DNA from: Mesotaenium endlicherianum
Lineage: Eukaryota; Streptophyta; Zygnematophyceae; Zygnematales; Mesotaeniaceae
Length of the DNA: 64,000 nucleotides
Assembly: GCA_009602735.1 (NCBI GenBank)
Contig: WELA01008001.1
Location: 368,063-432,062, forward strand
Direction of reading: 5' to 3'
Shown here: positions 35,626 through 43,910 of the stretch, one piece after another
How positions within the stretch are numbered: position 1 is the stretch's first letter
How the letters are laid out: each line of letters begins with the position of its first letter
The notes under the pieces: model-generated
Told to the model about the DNA's origin: nothing
Seen by the model: the letters and a program-made list of their open reading frames with translations, nothing else
Databases searched by the model: none
Translations under genes and position numbers: made by a program

Positions 35626-35754
35626 TACGTAGTCGCCGAGCACAAAAAGCAAAAATTATGCGCTAAAGTTAAAATGGCCTTTTGGGCCAAGAATGGGGCT
35701 TTGTGAAATGATAAATTTAATCATGTAACACAAATATATTATTTTTGCTCAACT
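35626..35754. other. AT-rich spacer with GGCC hairpin
   Basis: Contains GGCCTTTTGGGCC at 35,676-35,688, one of the short GC hairpins found in the island. No gene is seen. Confidence 0.5.
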
Positions 35755-36221
35755 ACAATTTAATTTTGATTGTGACAATTATCGAAGCTATATTAAATCA
35801 AGCGGTGATTGCACACTTTACGGCGGAAATTTTGCATGTTCGGTTACATTATGGAAATCAAAAATGATTTTTAAACGTTATAATTTTTTATGGTTAAGCC
35901 AATTTTTTTTTTGATTAATTTAATTGCAGATTTGATTATTGTTATAGTAATGCAACAATTATATGTTTAAATAAACTTGTTTTACCATTATGGAAATTTA
36001 CATGTACAGCAAAAGCATTATGCTGTTAAACATCTTCTGAAAAACATACTAATGATGTTTGCAAACAATATAAAATATTTAGTTATTTTTTACCTCCTAA
36101 ATCGTTATCTAGTATTGAAAACGCAACACTTATACGTAAATGCAGTATAGATAAGATTCCAGCAAAAATTACACGTCTTATGAAAACATGTGATGAAGGA
36201 AATTTATGTTATTCAAATTAA
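35755..36221 (+). pseudogene. Cys-rich unknown protein relic
   Basis: Plus-strand coding-like sequence with cysteines spaced as in CDNYRSYI, GDCTLYGG and CRFDYCYSN, ending in LMKTCDEGNLCYSN before a stop. No start codon or known domain is seen. Codon choice is very AT-rich. It resembles the relic at 22,667-23,235 in being a Cys-rich, probably secreted or surface-type protein; no firm alignment was made. Broken in several places. Confidence 0.35.
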
Positions 36222-37606
36222 ATTATAATTTGAAATGCAGGTTTGAATACAATAAATATAGTTATTAAAAATGCAATAAATTCATAAAATACCAAAAAAC
36301 TAAAAACTGCTAACATTTTTAATGTCTGTATGTATCAATAAAATATCACATATTATTCAAATAAATTTACAAATTTTGAAAAAATAGGTCAAACATCAAC
36401 ATGCAATTTTAGCACTATATGTAGAATCTTGGATATATTAAGTATAAAAAGTGCCATATATGTGTGTGAGAAAGAATTTATTAAACACGTAACACAAATA
36501 TAATAATTTGTGTATGTTTTTTGTGATTTACTAAATTTGTGTGTTTTATACAAATATAAACCAACTAAATACATATCCAATTTATATCATTATCAATTTA
36601 TAACGTAATTTTATATAATGTATCATGTATAGATTATTTAGTATGGCTTGCTTTCCTTTCTAATGGTTCTTAAGCCGCTTCAGGAATATTTTTTACTCGC
36701 AACAACAATATTGAGTGTAATGAAGCTAAGCATATTGAGAAGCGTAATAAACAAAAAAATAGATAAAATTTGATATATTTTAATGCAATAGGAATGAAAC
36801 ATTACAATAATCACAAATTTTCAAAATTTGATGATATTAAAATACAAAAAGAGGACAATAATATTTACGATAAATATGCTATAAGAATTCTTGTAGAGAA
36901 TATACATGAAGCATATGTAACAGAGAAGATGCAATCAACTTGAGAAAAATAAATAAATAGATACAATACAAGTGTATAATTAGTGTTTGTTGGAATAGCA
37001 AAGAAGTTTTTTAAAATTACAGAATAGTTTTTAAATATAAAATTGTAATAAAATACAATAAAATTGTACATATAATATTTTAGCCCAAAGGTGGACGGAG
37101 TGCTCAGCCAATTTAAGATTATAGTGTGTGTAAATTATAAGTTAAAAAATTATAAAATCACAAAAATAAATTTTAAATAGAATATATGTAAAAAATTTAA
37201 AAGTGGTATGTGTGTGATCTTTGGATGTATATGTGTTATAATTTACACTATATGAACCACCTTCATATTATGAAATTTGACGCTTAAATAATATGTTATA
37301 AGTCCTCTGTGACACTCGTTAGGCAAATATTTGCTGCATTACAAACAATACCTATCTTTTACTCCTATGTGTAACATATTTTCAATTTGTCGTTTTTAAT
37401 CACATCTCAAAATTATTTCGTATATGTCTCCCAATGATTTGTAGCTTTGTAATCTTCACGCATTTTGTTTGTCGGTGCAAGCAAAAGCATATGAGTGTAA
37501 CCTATGCGGCATAACAAAGTATTTTAAATTTTTCTTTTTTGAAATCTTGAAAGTTGAGATGTGTTGTTAAGTCGTGTATCCAAAACATGTTTTACTTTAT
37601 ACTCTT
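36222..37606. other. Very AT-rich island sequence
   Basis: No convincing gene. Holds copy 2 of the short interspersed repeat at 37,083-37,110 (GTGGACGGAGT core). Confidence 0.6.
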
Positions 37607-38354
37607 TTAGTTTATTAAAAAATATTTTGCACTTCTATTTGTAAAACCAATTGTAAATATCGTCATTTGCATGTCATTCGCATAACGTATGTTTGTACAG
37701 TTATTCATCAGTCTTTCTGTACCAACAATCACAATTTTCAAATGTGGACGGGGTTCTTGTGAAGGGTTTTCTAAATATATATTTAGTTTAATCACTAGTC
37801 CTTTTGATATCGTCAATCTTCCACACTTGTATTTGCCATTAGATTTGCTTAATATCACACTTTTGTAACCTTTTCAACAACGCAAATTTTTTGTACTCAT
37901 GCAGAGTTTCTATGTCTTCGATGACATCAGGTATCAAAGGTACTATTCCTTCTTCAAATAAATGACTATTCTCATTCGTATATTTTTCTATCATTTGCAT
38001 ACGTGTTATACATAGCATGGTATTTTCAATTACCCAGTTGAACCAATATAATATAAATATTTCTCGTATCAACGGATGATTTTTGCTCATCACTACCGAC
38101 GTTGTATCGTACAACTCCGTTTTATACATTACTTCATCGTCTGCTTCTTCAGGAAGCATCGTTTCTAAATGATGTCTTATAGCTATGTTTGGATTAAGTT
38201 GTAAATTAGACGGAGTGAACGGACTTTTTCTTAACATTTTTCCTCCTATTTCTAAAGCCCTTATCCCATTTATTCTCGGCGTGACCATCACAAGAAATAC
38301 TATTTTTTCTTCTTCGTAATTTGCAGCAAACATAAGTTTCATAATTATATCCAT
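37607..38354 (-). pseudogene. ATP-dependent DNA/RNA ligase-like gene (virus-derived fossil)
   Basis: Nucleotidyltransferase of the small viral or phage ligase type, which seals nicks using an AMP-lysine intermediate. Recognisable segments in order: PRINGIRAL with MLRKSPF, corresponding to motif I and the following strand; TTSVVMS followed by an aromatic YWFNW stretch, in the position of motif III; the family's C-terminal NGKYKCGRLT, the motif before the motif V lysine; and IKLNIYL. The spacing of about 240 residues suits a compact ligase core. It lies on the minus strand between spacer regions. Assignment rests on motif pattern only; a capping-enzyme-like relative is the main alternative. It contains at least one break. 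Confidence 0.65.
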
Positions 38355-38888
38355 GTTGTTACGATATTTTTACATATTAACAAAAAATAATTTCAATTAT
38401 TTTATAGTATCAAATTATACATAGTTAAAATTTTTATAATTTTTTTAACATTTTTAAAAATTTATTGATACATATGCTTATATTGTTGTCATACAAAATT
38501 TATTACATTAAAAAAAATATTTGATCAAAAACAATTATACATATGCTTACAATGTTGTCGTACAATATATTTTTTTTTTTTTAAAGTACATAATACTATT
38601 TTAATCTAGGACAAACTTTGGCCATACATTTATTTGTATAAGCCATAACAAAACGCAAAAGACTTGAGATTCATGCAATAATTTAGGTCATATTGGTAAC
38701 ATCGGTGGTTATGTCGTTGTATCTTTGAGATCTTGTGTATCTTGAACGTGTGATGTTTCGTCGTGTGTGCCCGTGAGCATTGTGATATTATCAACAACTT
38801 GAATAAATGTAGAATCTTTGATCAGGTCGTATGCATTTTCTCCTGTAACAATTGTGTCGTAATTTGTTTTGGGGATGATCAAGACGAT
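38355..38888. other. AT-rich spacer
   Basis: Long A/T runs, including TTTTTTTTTTT at about 38,571. A short minus-strand coding-like stretch at about 38,700-38,880 (words such as DTIVTGENAYDLIKD) may be another small viral gene, but it is too weak to call. Confidence 0.5.
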
Positions 38889-39868
38889 TTATTGCCGCTC
38901 GAGCATTTGATTGTTTAGTACCTTTATTGCAAAATTTATATTTTTTTGTTCTTTAAAATTGTTTTTATCCAAATCACAAATGTTTCCTGCAATGATGTCT
39001 AAACGCTCGTTTATAGCCTGCTGAGTTGCTTGAGAATCGTTTCTGCATTGAGATATAAAATTGGTTAATTTTTCTGTTGTTTTATTATTGTTGAAGGTGA
39101 CGATATCTATAAGATTTGTTAGTTTCCATGTTTGCAAATATTTTTGCCAGTACGTCGTTCGCATCAGTCGACACAGTATTGACTGGTTCAATAGTACTAG
39201 TCACGGAACGATCGAAGGTGCTTGTGGAGGTGTTCGTTAAGCTACTCTCCCGACCGGCAGCACGACCAACGCCGGCACTATTGCCTCCTGCATCGCTAGC
39301 AAATAAACTTGGACCACCTGTGCTACAACCACAAATGCTTTTTATGACACCTTTGCTTTTTGCGCCACCGAGGTCACTGCTGCAAGCTGTGCTACCAAGG
39401 CCACCAAGGCCACCTATACTATTATTGATTGCGTTACCGAAGCCACCGAGGCCACCGATACCACTACTGCTGCCTTCTGCGCCACGATTCAGTCCACCGA
39501 GACCATAAAGGCCACCAATACCACTTGCGCTACTTAGACCACCGAGGCCACCAACACTACCACTTGTGCTATCAAGACCACCGAGGCCACCAATACCACT
39601 TGCGCTATCAAGACCACCAAGGCCACTACTACTACCTTCTGCGCCACGACTCAGTCCACCAATACCACTACTGCTGCCTTCTGCACCACGACTCAGTCCA
39701 TCGAGGCCGCGACCTTTGGAATTCCCACCGAAACCACCGATGCCGCGTCCGAAAGGTTTGTTAGAAACAAGGCTCTTTAATAGATGTTTTGACTCTAGTT
39801 GTTCGTGTTCTTCCTCATATTTGTCTTCGTCTTCGTAGTACTCTGGATCAACATATATTTCAAATTTT
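38889..39868 (-). pseudogene. Glycine-rich repeat protein with helical tail (virus-island relic)
   Basis: On the minus strand the sequence begins with an acidic stretch (YYEDEDKYEEEHEQ). It then runs for about 120 residues of GGLGGL, SRGAEGSSSG and LDSASGIGG repeats, and ends in a helical, Asn/Gln-rich segment (NNNKTTEKLTNFI, NERLDIIAGNI). The long plus-strand proline/threonine-rich frames here are the reverse of this repeat. The overall shape (acidic start, Gly/Ser repeat, coiled tail) would fit a virion or scaffold protein, but I know no matching family. It diverges from the TFIIS-like gene across about 40 bp. At least one break. Confidence 0.45.
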
Positions 39869-39908
39869 GATTAATTCTTATGCACGTGCCAAGAAATAAA
39901 ACAACACG

Positions 39909-40229
39909 ATGGACGTGGACGAGTACTCAGATTTAACGCTAAAACTTCTTTTGGGTCGCGACCGGCCCTACCTTGCATCAATTTTGCGAAAATGTGCAAA
40001 CAATGTAACCGAAGATAGTAAGCTGACACTTGAATATGCAAAACAAATTATTGCATCAGTATATGCAGAAAGCATAAAAAATCCTACAAAAATTACTCCT
40101 TCATCGATTTATGTATGCAAAAAATGCGGACTCAACAACGTGATTACTAAAGATTTGCGGATAAAAGGTGCAGACGAAGGAAGTACTGCAGTGTTTATAT
40201 GCAAGGCATGTAATGCCACATGGACATAA
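39909..40229 (+). CDS. TFIIS-like transcription elongation zinc-ribbon protein (viral type)
   Basis: 106-residue frame that looks whole. The C-terminal 40 residues form a zinc ribbon: YVCKKC, then the acidic catalytic loop in GADEGSTAVF, then CKACNATW. This is the TFIIS domain III pattern, where Asp-Glu reaches into the RNA polymerase active site to stimulate transcript cleavage. The N-terminal 60 residues are helical and correspond to a short domain II. Giant viruses encode such compact TFIIS genes; cellular ones are about 300 residues. The ATG at 39,909 follows a 40-bp AT-rich gap shared with the divergent Gly-rich gene. Small size means it could remain open by chance, so intactness is not proof of function. 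Confidence 0.75.
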   Translation: MDVDEYSDLTLKLLLGRDRPYLASILRKCANNVTEDSKLTLEYAKQIIASVYAESIKNPTKITPSSIYVCKKCGLNNVITKDLRIKGADEGSTAVFICKACNATWT

Positions 40230-40258
40230 GTGTTGCAAAATATAGTGTTCCTAAAATG

Positions 40259-40269
40259 GCCCTTCGGGC
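40259..40269. terminator. Short GC hairpin after the TFIIS-like gene
   Basis: GCCCTTCGGGC, a 4-bp stem with 3-base loop, starts 30 bp after the stop codon. Mimivirus-type transcripts are known to end at palindromic hairpins, so this may be a 3'-end signal; that is inference. Confidence 0.4.
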
Positions 40270-40333
40270 GGTAGAATGCAAAGTGGACTAATGTGCATGG
40301 AAAGTGTTGCAAAGTATGCCAGTGTTTCCAAAA

Positions 40334-40369
40334 TTGGCACTCCGTCCATTTTCGGGCGAAAAAATGGAC
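40334..40369 (-). repeat. Island short interspersed repeat, copy 3, inside a larger hairpin
   Basis: The reverse strand carries the TGGACGGAGT core of the island repeat. At 40,344-40,369 the sequence folds back on itself: GTCCATTTTC pairs with GAAAAAATGGAC around a GGGC loop. Confidence 0.65.
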
Positions 40370-41343
40370 TAATATTTTTTTAATTAGACAAAATAATGCT
40401 ATGTGTTTCACTCTCCCTATGTTGTTGACAAATTTCTTCCATATACATTCGTTATTAAATAGCGACCGCGATAAGATCTTTTACATCCATAATCCAAAAA
40501 AATAGCCTTTGATTCCTATGATATATTTTTATATTTTTATATCTTTATATATTAAAAACACTAGAAAATATCAGCAAAAAAAAATTAGCCTCTAGTTCCC
40601 GTAAATTAATGATATATGTTGAAAATTATCATTTTTTTTTTTGTTACTTTTGTGAAAAATATATACTTTTATTTTTATGTTGATTTGTACTCTTGAGTAA
40701 CTTTTGAGTAAGCAAACATTTTACTAACTTACTCAAGAGTGGAAATCAATATTAATATTGTTATAGTATAACATGTACACATGAAATTATAAAGAAATAT
40801 AAGTAATTTTTTTGATTACTCGAGTAAGTTGGATAAGTTCCCAAGAGGGTATGTACATTTTTTTTGGTCTCCAAAATTTCTATATATAATTCTCTTGGAA
40901 ACTTACCCAAATTACCCAAAAAGAGTTGAAAATGAAAATATTTGTTTTTAATTTTATCTTGATTTTGCCTCTTGGGTAAGTTTAGGTAACCGTTGGGTGA
41001 GTTTGCAGAATCTTATTTTGATTTCGTTAATACAATAAACATCGTGTAAAAAATAAATTGGTCTTATTATAGTTTTTTTAGAATATTATACAATAATTAT
41101 AAATGAGTCAATTTATGTTGTACACCTATATTGGTTCATTTGAATTAAATTGATATTTTTCAATTCGTTTTATAAATAAAAAAAATTATAAAAGAACTTA
41201 AGTGATTTGATATTACCTATGTTGGTTATTACTATAGTTAAAACTGTCGGGTTTATTGTGGGCCACTTATATTAATTAAATAAAAAGTTAATAGCATTAA
41301 ACACTAAGCTACAATAGAAAAAAGTCAGATTGACATTGCTTAC
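40370..41343. other. AT-rich spacer with perfect inverted repeat
   Basis: Contains a perfect 12-bp inverted repeat, ACTCTTGAGTAA (40,689-40,700) and TTACTCAAGAGT (40,729-40,740), and a second, looser pair built of CTTACCCAA and CTTGGGTAAG words (about 40,910-40,985). No gene is recognised. Confidence 0.6.
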
Positions 41344-43612
41344 ATGCAGAATCTGTTCAAACAATTCGTGCCTGCTATGGTAGATAGCAAAGAAGATTGG
41401 GCGGAGTCAGGGCACAAAAACGCAAAGTGGCCTATTTTTAAAGGATGGTTAAATGTTACGGAAGAAGAATCAAAAGCATTAGCATGTGATAAAAATTATC
41501 GTGAGGGTTACTTCATTTTCTTGACGAGCCGACAAACCAGATATATTGCAGTAAATTTAGACATCAAAGATCTTTCTAGGCCCGACCACGCTAACAAAGT
41601 TGACGATGTGAAGTATTGGTATGAAAATTTTAAAGAGTCTGATCACATGAATACGCTGATTATCAAAACGTTAAGTGGTGGGTTTGATCTCATTTACGAA
41701 TATGAAGATGGAATACAGATTGGGCAGTTGGAGAAAGATGTGCTAATTGACATTCTGTCTGACGCAAAAGGAATATGCTTTGGCCCCAAGTACTCGATAG
41801 TAAATCAGGCTATGCCCACGTCTGCACCCATAAAACTAGTGCAACAGATTATTAATAATAATCACAATTATGGCTTACAGGTTGTCAACAACACATTCCA
41901 CGACAATTATGGCTTACAGGTTGTGAACAATACATCAAGTAAGCAAGACCGCGATTACTCGACAGATATCAATGTTGTTGCCAATTGTTCGCTGCAATGG
42001 GATGTTATACGGTCTCCAGACAACAAGTCAGTTACAATCATTCCCAACACTGCTACATGTACAGTCGATGACAGCTATGTCCACAACAAAAACAAGCACA
42101 GTAGATTCGTAGTGACAAAATCACGTGTTTTTGCAAGGTGCTTCATTCACAGCCCAGAGTGCACAGTCACCGGGGAGGTGTCAAAGTGCTTACGCAAACA
42201 GTTTTTCCCAAGCGATGATTCTTTCAAAGATTTTATGCACGGTATGATGGCATTGTGCAGCAATGAAGCATTGATCAGGCTTGACGGCTTTGTTTGGCAA
42301 GCTAGGAGAGGTCAATCGTGGCTATACGACAGGTTAACATCCTATAAAGAATTTATCAATGCTCGATTCAAAAGCAACGATATATTCCTAAGAAATCCGA
42401 ACAAATTTGCGGACGTTATCAAATACATAAATATCGTCGACCATGGCAATTTCCCTTTTTTGACACTAGACTTAAATTATATCGATTTTAACAATTGCAT
42501 CGTCAATATTGTCACTTACAAAGTGTTTGATGAAGATAACTGGCCTAACGCAGTAATTCCTCGGCACAGCGTCGATAAAACTTTTTCTTGGGATAACATC
42601 ATATGTTTGACAAACTTGTACAATACCAGTTGGGCGACGGTGATATGTACACGTACTTTTTGGCTCTAATCAGCAAGTTGTTTTACCAAATCAAACGGTT
42701 CGACAATTACAACATTGTGCCGATAATCAAAGGCGACACTGGCACCAGCAAAAGCACCGTATTAAACATTATTAAACAAATGTTTGCTTTCGCAGCTGTA
42801 GGTGTCTTGAATTCGAACAATGAGATTATTTTTAGACTCGAAGACAAATACAACAAAGAATTGTTAATCTCCCACAAAATTGGCGACAGGCTTACCGACA
42901 GGCTCTCATCTAATCTGTTTAAACAAATGGTGTGTGGCGAAGACATCAGCATCCCGAGGAAAAACAAATTGCCATTAATGTTACGCGGAACGTTCCGATG
43001 TTCTTGTGCTCCAACATCCATTTGTCTTACATCGACACTCAGGGCTCGATAAGCAGGCGGCTGGTTATCTTCAAGTTCAACAAATACGTGCCGCACAAAG
43101 ACATCAATCTTGAAACACGCATCATCGAGAAAGAACTTCCCGCCCTCATTGCCAAATGCCTCAAAGTTTACCAGCTCATCCGGGAACACATCCAAAATAA
43201 ATTGTTTTGAGATGTATGTCTCGATTATTTCAACAAAAACACTCGTGAGAGGAGCGAGCAAACATACTACATTTACATGTTCTTGACGCTGCCCCTTGGC
43301 AACAATGTCTATGGCAACAAAGATGTGTACTTCATGAAGCAAGAAGGTGCAATAATGATGTTGCAAGACTTCAAGAACAAATTTTTAATTTACATGCATT
43401 TCAGACACTCGGGGGACCGATGGACCTCAGAGTACAACTCGTTCAACAGGCTAGGCTATAAGATCGTGCATCGACACGTATGCAAAAGCTGTGGCTCTCA
43501 CGCCGAATCAAGCTGTTGCGCTAACTACAGCAACGCCAACAGGAGCAAACGATACGTCATGTGTGCCTCGTATGCGTCGAACACACATATTTTTCAACAG
43601 GCTAGGCTATAA
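41344..43612 (+). pseudogene. D5-like primase-helicase (virus-derived fossil)
   Basis: Giant-virus D5 proteins combine a primase with a superfamily-3 helicase and act at the replication fork. The N-terminal 200 residues fit an archaeo-eukaryotic primase: YIAVNLDIKDLS (acidic metal-binding strand), then IIKTLSGGFDLIY (SGG motif) and GICFGPKYSIV. A 39-bp direct repeat at about 41,866-41,933 doubles the peptide NYGLQVVNN. The helicase Walker A is IIKGDTGTSKST near 42,725. The SF3 motif C and arginine region is seen near 42,975-43,060 (VPMFLCSN, GSISRR). The C-terminal tail with CKSC near 43,480 matches the partial copy at 14,562-15,068. A handful of breaks. About 77 bp separate it from the repeat block that ends the island. 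Confidence 0.85.
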
Positions 43613-43689
43613 GATTGTGCACAACACTTTTCAAAAACTAAAAAAATTAATTTATTTTTATACGACAAAATCAAGATAATTATTTTCCC

Positions 43690-43910
43690 AACTTATGTAT
43701 GTTACTATGTGTAATACATAAATTTTTTTTAAAAGACCTCTGTTGATACATATATGTAGTAATGTTTCTATATAATAAATAGATATATGAGTTTGACATA
43801 CAACAGCAAAGTGATGTATCAAGCACATATAATTTATAAAATTTCTATGTAATAGATATACATAGGGGTTTGACATACAAAGTGATGTATCAAGCACATA
43901 TAATGTTTTG
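43690..43910 (+). repeat. Island repeat block, copy 2 (right edge of the island)
   Basis: Same order of words as 16,340-16,534 plus 22,238-22,400, without interruption. Contains two subunits of TTTGACATACAA followed by GTGATGTATCAAGCACATA, about 75 bp apart. The Gypsy element resumes at the next base. Confidence 0.75.

Larger units (their letters stand above)
13416..43910. mobile_element. Endogenous giant-virus-like (NCLDV) island, fossil
   Basis: AT-rich block of about 30.5 kb, roughly 15 kb of it viral-type DNA once nested retrotransposons are subtracted. It carries relics of D5-like primase-helicase, MutS7 with HNH, ATP-dependent ligase and a TFIIS-like zinc ribbon, which together are typical of nucleocytoplasmic large DNA viruses. 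No major capsid protein, packaging ATPase or DNA polymerase was recognised, so only part of a viral genome is present. Most genes are broken, with a few breaks each; only the small TFIIS-like frame looks whole. Both borders coincide with an interruption of a family-2 Gypsy element. The viral order can be narrowed only loosely: MutS7-HNH fusions are known from mimivirus relatives, which points to Imitervirales by family knowledge. Confidence 0.8.

Noticed and set aside
39116-39838. Plus-strand Pro/Thr/Arg-rich frames
   Set aside because: They are the reverse of the Gly-rich repeat coding sequence on the minus strand, which has the more protein-like composition at its two ends.
39862-39908. A mimivirus-like early promoter (AAAATTGA) between the divergent genes
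   Set aside because: Only an approximate AAAATTTGA-like word is present in very AT-rich DNA, which is expected by chance. The other viral relics have no clear copy upstream.
13416-43910. A Polinton/virophage or capsid-bearing element
   Set aside because: No capsid, packaging ATPase, protein-primed polymerase or integrase of that type was recognised. The gene set is that of large DNA viruses.
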